Of a DNA stretch of 64,000 nucleotides, positions 28,591 to 41,540 are shown piece after piece. The position numbers and the translations under genes are program-made. The notes below the pieces were generated by a model. The model was not told the DNA's origin and searched no databases. It worked only from the letters and a program-made list of their open reading frames with translations. Every line of letters starts with the position of its first letter. Position 1 is the stretch's first letter. The DNA is taken from assembly GCA_027451345.1 (NCBI GenBank), contig DAIDJO010000026.1, positions 1 through 64,000 of the forward strand, in the 5' to 3' direction. This DNA is from Solirubrobacterales bacterium (GTDB taxonomy: Bacteria > Actinomycetota > Thermoleophilia > Solirubrobacterales > Solirubrobacteraceae).

Positions 28591-30879
28591 CTACGCCACC
28601 TCGCGCGCGGCGACCTCACCCCCGGCCAGCGCGCGACGGTATCCGTCGGCCAGGCGGGCGAGGGACGCCTCCCACGTGCGCGCGCCGACTGACTGCAGCG
28701 CCGAGCGGCGCAGGCGCTCGGCGAGCAGGCGGTTCTCGACCAGCTGGTGGAGGCCCGCGGCGAGCGCGTCCACGTCGTCGGGGACGAGCAGGCCGGTCTC
28801 GCCGTGCTCGATCAGCGCGGTCGGCCCGCCCTCGGCCACGGCGATCACCGGCAGGCCGCTCGCCTGCGCCTCGAGCACCACCTGGCCGAAGGTGTCGGTG
28901 CGGCTCGCGAACAGGAACAGGTCCGCGCTCGCATAGATGCGCGCGAGGTCCGTGCCGTAGCGCCAGCCCAGGAACGTCGCGTCGGCGCCGAGGCGATCGC
29001 GCAGCGCCTGCTCCTCGGGGCCGCCGCCGACGAGCACCAGGTGCAGGCGCGGATCGGCGGCGTGAGCCGCCTGGAAGGCGTCGGCGAGCCGGTCAAGCCC
29101 CTTCTCCTTCGTCAGGCGCCCGACGTAGAGCACGTTGACCTCGCCCGGGAGGAGCGTCGCGTCACGCAGCGAGGGGTTGAAGCGGCTGAGGTCGACGCCC
29201 CGGTCCCAGCGGCCGATCAGACCGGGGGCGATGCCGATGCGCTCGAGGCTCGCGTCCGTCGCCGGGCTCGGCGAGAGCACCGTGTCGCAGGCCCCGTAGA
29301 ACACGCCGAGGGCGACGCCGCAGAGCGCCTCGGCGTGGGCGAGTCCGGAACGGAGCCCGGCGTAGGCGGCGAGCTCGGTGTGGTAGCTGCCGACGAGCGG
29401 CAGCTCGAGGAGCCGGGCGAGGCCCCAGGAGGCGATGCCGGCCGGCCCGGGGGTGCAGACGTGCACGAGGTCGTAGCGGCCATCGGCGATCACCTCGGTG
29501 ACGGCGGGGACGCTCGGCACCCCGAGCCTCAGCCCGTCGTAGCAGGGAACGTCGATCTCGGCCACCGCACTGAGACGGCGATCTACATCGGCGTCGGTGC
29601 CGATCACCTCCACCTCGAAGCCGGGCACGCCCATCTCGCGGATGCGCTGGATCGTGTGCGTGACCCCGTGCGTCCCGGCGATCCCGTCGGCCACCAGCGC
29701 CACCCGCAGGCGATCCCCGTCGGTCCGGGTGAGCTTCAGCTTCTCGCGCCCGAGGAAGGCCGTCGCCGCCGCGTACGGGATCGCGGGCAGGCACGCGTCG
29801 AACAGCTCCGACGCGACCCGGCCGAACTCGGGCAGCCGCCCCGCCCGCACAACCGACACCGTGCCCTGCACGACGCGCGCCAGCTCCCGTTCATGGATGC
29901 GCCGGGCGCGCCGGGCGAGGTCCTGATGGGGGACATCGCCGTTCTGGAGGCGCTCGATCAGCCTCCCCTCGTCAACCTCCAGGTCCATCGTGGCGAGCCA
30001 CGCGCGCACCAGGGCGAGCGCATCCTGCGGCCCGATGTCGGACGCGGATTCGCCGGCGCGGGCGTTGCCCTCGCGCAGCACTCGCGCGACGATCTTCAGC
30101 AGCGCCGCCGGGTCCGGCGCTCGATCGGTGACACCGTCACCGAGGGTGCGGATGGCGAGTGACATCGCGGCGTGCGTCCACTTCGCCGCCCCGCCCTGAT
30201 CGCCGTGCGAGACCGCCCGGCCGGCTCGGATGTGGGCGAGGAACTCCGCGGGGGTGCGCGCCGCCGGAGTCTCGGTGAACGTGCGGCCGATGTCGATCCC
30301 GGCGTGGTCGTCGGTGCCGCCGATCCCGGTGCCGCCGTGGGTCTCGATGTACACGAAGGCGGGCAGGTTGAGCTCCTTGGCCCGTGAGCCGTTGCGGGTC
30401 TCCCAGACCGGGAAGAGCTGGGCGAGCCGGCGACGGTGCCGCGGGGCGAGCGGCGCCTCGACGGCGTAGAAGGGATGCGCGAGGGCCGCGGTGATGTCAC
30501 GGTCGACGAGGTATTCCGCGCACTCCTCGACGCTGCGGCTGTGGCGCTGGAGCCACTCGTGATCCTCCGGGGTGATCCCGTAGCAGAGGACGTGCACCGC
30601 CTGGGGCTCACCCTTGAACCACGCGGTCAGCTCCTCCGAGACGAAGGTGCCCGGCAGGTGCGCGATCTCGAGCGCACCGGCGATCGTGTCGTGGTCGGTG
30701 ATCGTCACGAAGTCCATCCCCCGGCGCCGGGCGAGCTCGTAGACCTCCTCGGGCTCGGTGGCGCACTCGGGCAGGTGCAGCGATCGCTGGATCCCCAGCT
30801 TCGACAGCTCGGAGGCCGTCGAGTGGACGTGCATGTCGGCCCGACTCACCTGCAGATCACTGCTGTTTGTCTCGCGCAT
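28591..30879 (-). CDS. PHP-domain / GT4-family glycosyltransferase fusion
   Basis: N-terminus RADMHVHSTASE...MDFVTITDHDTIAGAL (PHP metal motif); C-terminal VLYVGRLTKEKGLDRLADAF...VVLEAQASGLPVIAVAEGG (GT4). Confidence 0.85.
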   Translation of the reverse strand: MRETNSSDLQVSRADMHVHSTASELSKLGIQRSLHLPECATEPEEVYELARRRGMDFVTITDHDTIAGALEIAHLPGTFVSEELTAWFKGEPQAVHVLCYGITPEDHEWLQRHSRSVEECAEYLVDRDITAALAHPFYAVEAPLAPRHRRRLAQLFPVWETRNGSRAKELNLPAFVYIETHGGTGIGGTDDHAGIDIGRTFTETPAARTPAEFLAHIRAGRAVSHGDQGGAAKWTHAAMSLAIRTLGDGVTDRAPDPAALLKIVARVLREGNARAGESASDIGPQDALALVRAWLATMDLEVDEGRLIERLQNGDVPHQDLARRARRIHERELARVVQGTVSVVRAGRLPEFGRVASELFDACLPAIPYAAATAFLGREKLKLTRTDGDRLRVALVADGIAGTHGVTHTIQRIREMGVPGFEVEVIGTDADVDRRLSAVAEIDVPCYDGLRLGVPSVPAVTEVIADGRYDLVHVCTPGPAGIASWGLARLLELPLVGSYHTELAAYAGLRSGLAHAEALCGVALGVFYGACDTVLSPSPATDASLERIGIAPGLIGRWDRGVDLSRFNPSLRDATLLPGEVNVLYVGRLTKEKGLDRLADAFQAAHAADPRLHLVLVGGGPEEQALRDRLGADATFLGWRYGTDLARIYASADLFLFASRTDTFGQVVLEAQASGLPVIAVAEGGPTALIEHGETGLLVPDDVDALAAGLHQLVENRLLAERLRRSALQSVGARTWEASLARLADGYRRALAGGEVAAREVA

Positions 30880-30913
30880 GACACAAGTTGTCGCGGACCG
30901 GCCGACCGGGCTT

Positions 30914-30943
30914 GTGAAGTTTGCGGGCTCTGGCGGTGAAGTT
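30914..30943 (+). promoter_or_regulatory. Direct repeat GTGAAGTT (2 copies, 22-bp period) in divergent intergenic region
   Basis: GTGAAGTT at 30914-30921 and 30936-30943. Confidence 0.3.
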
Positions 30944-30994
30944 CCGGTAAAGCCCGCCGGACAAATGACCTGCTCCCCGAAGAGTTTCTCGTCG

Positions 30995-33274
30995 ATGCCG
31001 GACCACGCTGCGATGCCCGACCTCGTCGTCGGGACAGAACCGCTCCGGGCGGAGATCACCCTGCGGGCCTTCAGCGTCACGCTCCACCGCGCCGGGCGGC
31101 CCCTGCTGAGGAACCTGGGCGCCTGGGTCGCCGACGGCACGGTGAACGACCACTTCATCCAGTTCACGGAGGGGGTCGTCGCAGCGGAGGACGTGGCGGC
31201 CCTTGAACGCGCCGGACGCGCCACGGTCGAGGGGCGACGGGCTTCCCACAGCTCGCCCGAACGACCGGGTGAGCCTCCGGAAGCCATCGCACTCGACCTG
31301 CGCTTCGAGGGCGGTCGGAACGGACGCCTGACACTCACCCTGCACTCAGATGAGCGAGTCACGCTGAGACTGACCGCCGAGGGGGAGCCGCTGCGGCTCG
31401 CCCTCGATTGGGACCAGCGCTCGGACGAGCGCTTCGTCGGCCTGGGCGCCCGGCACGGCACCGATCTGGACCAGCGGGGCCGGACGGTGCAGCTCGGCGC
31501 GGACCGACGCTACACCGGTCCGGACTGCCCCCCGGAGATGCTCGAACAGGGCGGCATCCCGCAGGGGGATTGCGCGCCGGTGCCGTGGCTGCTCTCGAGC
31601 CGCGGGTACGGGGTGATCGCCCACACCCACGCGAACGGCACGAGGTTCGACCTCGCGGGGAGCCGCACGTCCGTTTCGACGCGGGCGGCGGCCGGCCCGC
31701 TCGAGCTCGAGTTCCTCTGCCAGTCGACCCCGGTGGCACGGCTGCGCGCCCTCTGCCGACGGACCGGCTTTCCGCAGCTGCTGCCGGAATGGGGGTACGG
31801 ATTCTGGAAGAGTCGAGACATCCACGAGGACCGTGAGGCCGTGCTCGACGACCACGCGGGGTTCCGCCGGCACGAGATCCCGCTCGACGCGATCGTGCTC
31901 GACTCCCCGTGGGCGACGCAATACAACTCGTGGGAGATCAACCCGCACCAGTTTCCGGACGCGGAGGCGATGATCCACGATCTGCGAGCGGACGGCGTGC
32001 GTGTGGTGCTCTGGTGCACCCCCTGGGTGAACCTCGACTCAGCGGATGGCCAGATCCCGCCCCAGCCGGAGTCCGGGCGCCTCCACCGGGAAGCGGCCCC
32101 CAACTACGCGCCGGGTGCTCGAGCCGGGCACTTCGTCAGGTGCGCCGACACCGACGAGCCGTGGGTGGGGCAGTGGTGGATGGGCACCGGCTCGATCGTC
32201 GACTTCACGAACGAGTCCGCCGAACGATGGTGGCGGGAGCAGGTCATGCGCGTCCTGCGTCAGGGCGTCGAGGGGATCAAGATCGATGACGGTGACGGGT
32301 ACTACCTGAAGGACGACGTGCGTCTGGCCGACGGGCGGCGCGGCGTCGAGGCGGCCTGGCACCTCGGCGGCCTGCACCGCATCAGCCTGCAGCGCGCGCT
32401 CGACGAGGTTCACCCCGGCCGCGGGGTGCTGTTCGGCCGGTCGGGCTGGCTCGGGCAGCACGCTGTCGGCCACACCTGGGGGGCCGACCAGGCGTCGGAT
32501 TTCTGGTCGCTACGCGCGCTCGTGACCGCCACGCTCTCCGCCGCGGCGAGCGGTATCTCGAACTGGTCCCATGACATCGGCGGTTACCTCGGTCACCGGC
32601 TCGTCGAACGCTGCCCGCCCGAGCTCTTCGTCCGCTGGCTGCAGTTCGGGTGCTTCACGCCGCTGATGCACGCGCACTCGCGCTTCCCGCAGGAGCCGTG
32701 GAACTACGGACAGCGGATGGTCGACACCTATCGGGCCTACGTGCTGCTGCACGAGCGGCTGTTGCCGTACACCCGAGCCGCGGCGGCGACGGCGACGCGC
32801 ACCGGCCTGCCGATCATCCGTCCGCTCTGCCTGATCGACCCGTCCGACCCGAGGTCATGGCAGCTGGCCGACGCCTACGGGTACGGGCCGTCGCTCTGGG
32901 TCGCCCCGGTGCTCGACGACGGGGCGCGCGAGCGCGAGGTGACCCTGCCGCGCGGAGAATGGATCGAGACCTGGTCGGGCCGGCGGGTGCGGGGCGGCGA
33001 GGAGGTCCTCGTCGAGGCCCCGCTCGAGCGGATCCCGGTGTGGGTGCGGGCGGGGGCGATCATCCTCACGCACCCCGCCGAGCACGTGGCCCGGGGCGTC
33101 GGGGACACGCCGGCGTCAGAGCGACCGCTCGAGGCGACGCTCTGGGGCAGGCCCATCGGCGGCAGGGCGGCCGCGGCCACCAGCGACGGGCTGCGGGTCC
33201 GCTGGAGCAGCCGCGACGGCTGGAGCACCTCGGACACGGCGCGCTCGGTCAGCTTCCGGACGATCGGCGACTGA
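30995..33274 (+). CDS. Glycoside hydrolase family 31 (alpha-xylosidase/alpha-glucosidase-like)
   Basis: GFWKSRDIHEDREAVLDDHAGFRRHEIPLDAIVLDSPW, GVEGIKIDDGDG, SNWSHDIGGYLG. Start codon uncertain (ATG at 30878, 30965, 30995 or 31013). Confidence 0.88.
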   Translation: MPDHAAMPDLVVGTEPLRAEITLRAFSVTLHRAGRPLLRNLGAWVADGTVNDHFIQFTEGVVAAEDVAALERAGRATVEGRRASHSSPERPGEPPEAIALDLRFEGGRNGRLTLTLHSDERVTLRLTAEGEPLRLALDWDQRSDERFVGLGARHGTDLDQRGRTVQLGADRRYTGPDCPPEMLEQGGIPQGDCAPVPWLLSSRGYGVIAHTHANGTRFDLAGSRTSVSTRAAAGPLELEFLCQSTPVARLRALCRRTGFPQLLPEWGYGFWKSRDIHEDREAVLDDHAGFRRHEIPLDAIVLDSPWATQYNSWEINPHQFPDAEAMIHDLRADGVRVVLWCTPWVNLDSADGQIPPQPESGRLHREAAPNYAPGARAGHFVRCADTDEPWVGQWWMGTGSIVDFTNESAERWWREQVMRVLRQGVEGIKIDDGDGYYLKDDVRLADGRRGVEAAWHLGGLHRISLQRALDEVHPGRGVLFGRSGWLGQHAVGHTWGADQASDFWSLRALVTATLSAAASGISNWSHDIGGYLGHRLVERCPPELFVRWLQFGCFTPLMHAHSRFPQEPWNYGQRMVDTYRAYVLLHERLLPYTRAAAATATRTGLPIIRPLCLIDPSDPRSWQLADAYGYGPSLWVAPVLDDGAREREVTLPRGEWIETWSGRRVRGGEEVLVEAPLERIPVWVRAGAIILTHPAEHVARGVGDTPASERPLEATLWGRPIGGRAAAATSDGLRVRWSSRDGWSTSDTARSVSFRTIGD

Positions 33275-33861
33275 CCGGCTGCCACCATTGGGGGTGATGC
33301 TCGCCCGCCTCCGCACGTCCCATCCGTTCCGGCGGCTCGGCGCCGGCCTGACGCCGCTGCAGGTGCTCGCCTGCGCCGCGGTCCTGTTCCTGACGGACTG
33401 GGCCGTTCAGCGGGTCGGCGCCTCGTTCCTCCCGCGGGGGCCGCTCGATGAGACGGCGCATCTGCTGACCGCGCTGCTGCTGCTCCAGGGACTCCCGACC
33501 GGGTGGCGCTCGCGGTTCATCGTGCCGGCCCTGATCGGATCGGTGGCGATCGACCTCGACCACATCCCGCAGGACCTCGGGTACGGGTTCCTCACGGACG
33601 GCACCCCGCGGCCGTACACGCACTCGCTCCTCACGATCGCGGTCCTGCTCGTCCTCGCCGTCGCCCTCCGGCGGCGCCGTGACCTCCTGCTCGGCCTCGC
33701 GCTCGGGCTCGCCCTGCATTTCCTGCGCGACCTGGCCGAGGGCAACGGCAGTGGTGTCGCCCTGCTCTGGCCGCTGACCGACCGCGGTTACAGCTACCCG
33801 CACGCCGCGTACCTCGGGCTGATGGCGTGCGTGTCCGCCGCCGACCTCGTGCTCGCCCTGG

Positions 33862-36546
<2,685 letters not shown>

Positions 36547-36569
36547 CGTGGGCTCCGACGGGTCGCTCC

Positions 36570-37661
36570 TCACGCCGCGGCGAAGGGCTCGAGACCGGAG
36601 AGTCGCAGCGTCGGCGTGACCTCGGGGATCGGGCGGGGGGCCACGCCCGAGACGGCCCGCGCGATCGCGCGGATGTGCGCCGGCGTCGTTCCGCAGCAGC
36701 CGCCGACGATGTTGACGAGCCCGCTCTGCGCCCACTCGCGCAGCTGCGCGCTCATCTCCTCCGGCCCCTCCTCATACTCGCCGAGCTCGTTGGGAAGGCC
36801 GGCGTTCGGGTAGGCGGAGATGAGCGTGTCGGCCACCCCCGCCAGCTGGGCGAGGAACGGACGCAGCTGCTCGGCGCCGAAGGCGCAGTTCAACCCGACG
36901 GCGAACGGCTCGGCGTGGCGCACGGAGATCCAGAAGGCGTCAACGGTCTGTCCGGAGAGGATCCGCCCGGAGCGGTCGGTGACGGTGCCGGAGATCCAGA
37001 TCGGCAGCGCCGCGCGCCCCTCGTCCTGGAGGTCGAGGATCGCCTTCAGGGCCGCCTTCGCGTTGAGTGTGTCGAAGATCGTCTCGACGAGGAAGAGGTC
37101 GACGCCGCCGTCGTGCAGCGCGATCACCTGCTCGCGGTAGGCGTCGCACACCTGGTCGAAGTCGACGATCCGGGCGCCCGGATCGTTGACGTCGGCCGAC
37201 ATCGAGAGCGTGCGGTTGGTCGGTCCGATCGAGCCGGCCACCCAGCGAGGCCGCGTCGGGTCGGCCGCGGCGGCGGCGTCGGCGGCGGCGCGCGCGAGCC
37301 GTGCGGCGGCGAGGTTGAGCTCGGCCGCCACCCCCTCGGTGCCGTAGTCGGCCTGGGCGATCGCGGTGGAGGTGAACGTGTTGGTGGAGACGATGTCGGC
37401 CCCGGCCTCGAGATACGCGCCGATCAGCTCGCTGATCAGCTCCGGCCGGGTGAGACAGAGGATGTCGTTGTTGCCGCGCAGCGGGACGGGATGGTCGCGG
37501 AAGCGCTCGCCACGGAACTGCTCCTCGGTCAGGCGGTGCTCCTGGATCTGCGCCCCCCAGGCGCCGTCGAGCACGAGGATGCGCTCGGCGGCGGCCGCGT
37601 GCAGCGCGGCGATCCGTCGCTCGCGGGAGTGCTCGCGTGTCCCCGGCGTCGGGTCGCTCAC
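36570..37661 (-). CDS. Homocysteine S-methyltransferase domain protein (split MetH, N-terminal part)
   Basis: [43 protein letters not shown]; ends [12 protein letters not shown] at the usual MetH interdomain linker. Confidence 0.9.
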   Translation of the reverse strand: MSDPTPGTREHSRERRIAALHAAAAERILVLDGAWGAQIQEHRLTEEQFRGERFRDHPVPLRGNNDILCLTRPELISELIGAYLEAGADIVSTNTFTSTAIAQADYGTEGVAAELNLAAARLARAAADAAAAADPTRPRWVAGSIGPTNRTLSMSADVNDPGARIVDFDQVCDAYREQVIALHDGGVDLFLVETIFDTLNAKAALKAILDLQDEGRAALPIWISGTVTDRSGRILSGQTVDAFWISVRHAEPFAVGLNCAFGAEQLRPFLAQLAGVADTLISAYPNAGLPNELGEYEEGPEEMSAQLREWAQSGLVNIVGGCCGTTPAHIRAIARAVSGVAPRPIPEVTPTLRLSGLEPFAAA

Positions 37662-38518
37662 GCGGCGCTCCGCTCGGTCACCGGCGTGCCCTCGAGCAGC
37701 CGGCACACGGCCGGTGCGAGGTCTCCCTGGTTGAGTGTGTAGAAGTGGAAGGCATCGAAGCCCTCGCGCCGCAGCCGGCTCACCTGCTCCGCCGCGATGA
37801 TCGCCCCCACGAGCTTACGCGTCGCCGGATCCCCGTCAAGACCGGCGAAGCGTCGCTGCAGCCACGCCGGGATCCCGGCGCCGCAGCGGCGAGCCATGCG
37901 GACGACGGCGTCGAACTCGGTGGCGAGCAGGACGCCGGGCACGACGCTGATCGGGATGTCCGCACCCGCCACGCGGTCCCGCAACCGGACGATCGCATCG
38001 CTCTCGAAGCAGAACTGGGTGATCGCGCGCGTGGCGCCCGCCTCCGCCTTGCGCGCCAGGACGCGCAGGTCCAGGAGGATCGATTGCGAGTCCGGATGAG
38101 GCTCCGGATAGGCGGCGACGCTGATCTCGAACGGCGCCAGGGCACGGATCGCCTCGACGAGCTCGACCGCGCCGCCGTAGCCGGCCGGATGGGGCTCGAA
38201 GCGCCCCGCGTCGGGGGGCGGGTCGCCGCGCAATGCGACGATGTGCCGCACCCCGGCCTGCCAGTAGCGCACGATCTCGGCGTCGATCTCGCCCCGGGAG
38301 CGCCCGACGCAGGTGAGGTGGCCGGCCACCGGCGCCACGCCGGACGCCTCCACCCGCCGCAGCACGTCGAGGGTGGCCGTCACCGCGCCCCCGCCGGCCC
38401 CGCAGGTGACCGAGACGAAGCTCGGCGCGAGCGGGGCGAGCCGCTCGAGCGTCCGCTCCAGGCGCACCTCCCCCTCGCGGGTCCGCGGCGGGAAGAGCTC
38501 GAAGGAGATGCCGGGCAT
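37658..38518 (-). CDS. metF: Methylenetetrahydrofolate reductase
   Basis: MPGISFELFPPRT...FVSVTCGAGGG...HLTCVGRS...HIVALRGDPP...TQFCFESDA. Confidence 0.9.
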   Translation of the reverse strand: MPGISFELFPPRTREGEVRLERTLERLAPLAPSFVSVTCGAGGGAVTATLDVLRRVEASGVAPVAGHLTCVGRSRGEIDAEIVRYWQAGVRHIVALRGDPPPDAGRFEPHPAGYGGAVELVEAIRALAPFEISVAAYPEPHPDSQSILLDLRVLARKAEAGATRAITQFCFESDAIVRLRDRVAGADIPISVVPGVLLATEFDAVVRMARRCGAGIPAWLQRRFAGLDGDPATRKLVGAIIAAEQVSRLRREGFDAFHFYTLNQGDLAPAVCRLLEGTPVTERSAA

Positions 38519-39543
38519 CAGCGGAGGGCTCCCGCGCCGGCGATGTCGAGCCCACGGGCGGGGACCTCGCTCGCCGCGCGGAGCAGCCACAGCCGCACCG
38601 TCAACGGCTCGGCGGGCGTGCCCGGCGGCAGCTCCCGATCGGCTTCGACGAGCAGCCCGGCCTGCTCGGCCCAGCCGCGGAGCTCCTCGTCGCCGATCCC
38701 GAGGCAGCGGTGGCCGTGGACCGCACGCAGCTGCTCGAGCTCATGGGGGGCGAAATCCGCGACGAGCAGGCGGCCACCCGGGCGCAGCAGCCGCGCGGCC
38801 TCGGCGACCGCCCCGGCCGGATCGTCGAGCAGATGCAGGACGTGGTGCATCACGGCGACGTCGAAGCTGCCCGGCTCGAACGGCGGCCGGTGCAGGTCGC
38901 CGTGGCGCACCGCGGCCCGTGAGAGCTCCGCCTCGCCGAGCGCCGCGCGGGCGAGCGCGAGCATGCCGTGGTCGAGGTCGAGGCCGACGCTCTGCTCGGT
39001 GTGGGGGGCGAGCAGCTCGAGGATCCGGCCGGTGCCGGTCCCGATGTCGAGCAGGCGCCCGATCGGGCCCTCGTCGATGAGCAGATCGAGCAGGGCGCGC
39101 TCGACGGCAGCCTCCCCGACGTAGAGCTCGCGCAGCCCCTCGATCTCGTCGGCGTGCGCCACGCGGTACGCGGTGGCGGCCTCGACGCGCGCCTGCCGGA
39201 CCCGTGCCAGGGCGGCGAGGTCGGCGGCGATGGTCGCGTCGGAGGCCGGCGCCACCGAGGCCACGCCCCAGGCGAGGCGGGCGGCCTCGCTCGCCTCGGC
39301 AAGGCGGTAGTAGACGAAGGCACCCTCCGGGGCGCGCTCGAGGATCCCGGCGTCGACGAGCAGACGCAGATGCCGGCTGGTGCGTGGCTGGCTCTGGCCG
39401 ATCACGCGGCTGATCTCGGTGACGGTCAGCTCCTCGCGCCCCAGCAGGGCGACGAGTCGCAGGCGGGTGGGCTCGGCGACCGCGCGCAGGGCCCCGACGA
39501 GGTCCTCGAACCCGAGTTCCGCGGTCGACGTCAGCGATGACAT
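38518..39543 (-). CDS. ArsR-family HTH / SAM-dependent methyltransferase fusion
   Basis: HTH: LRAVAEPTRLRLVALLGREELTVTEISRVIGQSQPRTSRHLRLLVDAGIL; MTase motif LLDIGTGTGRILELLAP. Confidence 0.88.
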   Translation of the reverse strand: MSSLTSTAELGFEDLVGALRAVAEPTRLRLVALLGREELTVTEISRVIGQSQPRTSRHLRLLVDAGILERAPEGAFVYYRLAEASEAARLAWGVASVAPASDATIAADLAALARVRQARVEAATAYRVAHADEIEGLRELYVGEAAVERALLDLLIDEGPIGRLLDIGTGTGRILELLAPHTEQSVGLDLDHGMLALARAALGEAELSRAAVRHGDLHRPPFEPGSFDVAVMHHVLHLLDDPAGAVAEAARLLRPGGRLLVADFAPHELEQLRAVHGHRCLGIGDEELRGWAEQAGLLVEADRELPPGTPAEPLTVRLWLLRAASEVPARGLDIAGAGALR

Positions 39544-39570
39544 GGGCGCACCGTATCACGTTCGGGGAGA

Positions 39571-39600
39571 GATATAAAGATATGTGCATATTAATTGCAT
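39571..39600. promoter_or_regulatory. AT-rich operator candidate between ArsR-MT and YceH (palindrome ATATG-TG-CATAT plus ATATAAAGATAT)
   Basis: gatataaagatatgtgcatattaattgcat in an otherwise GC-rich region. Confidence 0.5.
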
Positions 39601-39636
39601 GCCGTGGCGGGCGATGCGTGCATTACCCTCGCCAGC

Positions 39637-40308
39637 GTGCACATCGACACGCTCACCGCTCCGGAGCAGCGGGTGCTCGGCTGCCTGATCGAGAAGCGGT
39701 TCACCACGCCCGACCAATATCCGCTCACCCTGAACGCCCTGCGACTCGCCTGCAACCAGTCGACGAACCGGGACCCAATCGTCGACTACGACGAGGAGAC
39801 GGTGCGGGAGGCGGCCCAGCGCCTCGCCCGCTACGGACTCGCCCGGCTCGCCAGCGGACACTCGAGCCGCGCCACGAAGTACCGCCACCTGGCCGAGGAG
39901 GCGCTCGGCCTGGCGCGGGAGCCACTCGCCGTCCTCTCCGTGCTGCTGCTCCGCGGACCCCAGACCCCCGGCGAGCTGAAGGCGCGGACCGAGCGGATCG
40001 TCGCCTGGCCGTCCCTGCGCGCGGTCGAGCAGGTCCTCGACACCCTCATCGAGCGCGGCTACGCGCGGCGGCTCGAGCGTCGCCCCGGCCAGAAGGAGGA
40101 GCGCTACGCCCAGCTCCTCGGAACGGCCGATGACGCGCCGGCGCCCCCGCCGACCGCCGAGCCGACGGCGGCGCACACATCAGGCGCCGCCGGAGCAGAG
40201 CGGACCGGTACGGCGGGCGATCCGCTGATCGCCCGCCTGACTGCGCTCGAGGCCCGGGTCGAGCAGCTGGCGGCGCTGCTCGGCGAGCTGACCGGCGAGT
40301 CGCTGTAG
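39637..40308 (+). CDS. YceH family protein (DUF480)
   Basis: LTAPEQRVLGCLIEKRFTTPDQYPLTLNALRLACNQSTNRDPI and LLLRGPQTPGELKART. Confidence 0.9.
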   Translation: MHIDTLTAPEQRVLGCLIEKRFTTPDQYPLTLNALRLACNQSTNRDPIVDYDEETVREAAQRLARYGLARLASGHSSRATKYRHLAEEALGLAREPLAVLSVLLLRGPQTPGELKARTERIVAWPSLRAVEQVLDTLIERGYARRLERRPGQKEERYAQLLGTADDAPAPPPTAEPTAAHTSGAAGAERTGTAGDPLIARLTALEARVEQLAALLGELTGESL

Positions 40309-40311
40309 CCG

Positions 40312-41490
40312 TCAGGTCGGCAGCCCGAGACCGACGAGATAGGTGGCGCCGCCGACGATCACGCCGGCGAGCGTCATCTCGAACCCGGCCGCCCACCAGG
40401 TGCGCAGCGTCACGAGCGACTTCGCGGCGCCGACGAGGAAGTGGGCGATCAGCGAGACGGCCGCCGAGATGGCGATGCCGAGCGTCCCGTGCGTGAAGAT
40501 GAACGGGATCACCGGGATCATGGCGCCCAGGCCGGTGGAGATCCCCGCGGCGATCGCCGCCTGCGCCGCGTTGCCCTCGTCGGTGCCGCTGACGCCGAAC
40601 TCCTCCATCGCGAGCGCCTTCAGCATCGCGTCGGGGTTGCGGGAGATCTGCGCGGCCATCGCGTCCGCCGTCGCCTCGTCGATCCCCTTGAGCTGGTAAT
40701 ACAGCGAGAGCTCCTCGCGCTCCTCCTCCGGGTGCTGCGCGATCTCAGCCCGCTCCCGCTCGAGATTGGCGGCGGCGACCTCCGCCTCGGAGCGCTCCGC
40801 CAGGAAGGCGCCCGTGGCCATCGACAGGGCCGCGGCGATCGCGCCCGCGGCCCCGGCGGTGAGCACGAAGCTCGAACCGGCGGTCGCGCCCGAGACGCCG
40901 GCGACGATCCCGAACACCGAGGCGAGGCCGTCGTTGGCTCCGTAGATCGCGCCACTGATCCAGCCGCCGCTGGTGCGGTGCCAGGTCTCGCGGCCCATGA
41001 TCTTGTCGAGCCGATCGCGGGCACGCTGCTGACCGGGGGCCAGCGCCGGCGGTTCGGCCGGGTCGGCGCGGTCACCGGCGCGCATGTCGCTCACGGCCAT
41101 CGAGTGCGAGCGTTCCTCCTTGCGGATCTCGTGCAGCAACCGGTCGGTCACCTCGTCGCCGGTCGGGCGCCGGTAGAGCCCGTCCACCTCGCTGTCCTCG
41201 GCCGCCTCGCGGGCGGCGAGCAGCCGGTCGATCGGCGCGATCCGGGTCTGCAACCGGGTCCACCACGACAGGCGCACGCTCTCGGGAGCGGGGACCTCGA
41301 TGCCGAGCTCGCGCATGCGCGCCTCGAGGCGCTGGCGGTGGCTGGCCTCCGCGTCGGCCATGCGCCGCATGATCGCCGCCTCGCGCTCGGGCAGGCGCCG
41401 GGCGATCAGCTCGTAGGCGGCACGCGCCTCGATCTCGCCGCGCCACGCGGTGAGCAGTCGTTCGCGGACCTCGGGGCTCGGATCGGTCAT
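40312..41490 (-). CDS. Ferritin-like/VIT1 fusion (MbfA-like membrane iron transporter)
   Basis: N-terminal helical ferritin-like E...ExxH pattern; C-terminal VIT1 ISGAIYGANDGLASVFGIVAGVSGA. Confidence 0.82.
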   Translation of the reverse strand: MTDPSPEVRERLLTAWRGEIEARAAYELIARRLPEREAAIMRRMADAEASHRQRLEARMRELGIEVPAPESVRLSWWTRLQTRIAPIDRLLAAREAAEDSEVDGLYRRPTGDEVTDRLLHEIRKEERSHSMAVSDMRAGDRADPAEPPALAPGQQRARDRLDKIMGRETWHRTSGGWISGAIYGANDGLASVFGIVAGVSGATAGSSFVLTAGAAGAIAAALSMATGAFLAERSEAEVAAANLERERAEIAQHPEEEREELSLYYQLKGIDEATADAMAAQISRNPDAMLKALAMEEFGVSGTDEGNAAQAAIAAGISTGLGAMIPVIPFIFTHGTLGIAISAAVSLIAHFLVGAAKSLVTLRTWWAAGFEMTLAGVIVGGATYLVGLGLPT

Positions 41491-41540
41491 CGGCGGGCAC
41501 AATACCCAGCCTGATTCCGCGACCGCCTGCTTTGGTGGCC

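Noticed and set aside
30877-30879. Overlapping divergent start codons (CATG) for PHP-GT and GH31
   Set aside because: Coincidental shared CATG; GH31 homology begins after the ATGs at 30995/31013, leaving a normal intergenic region.
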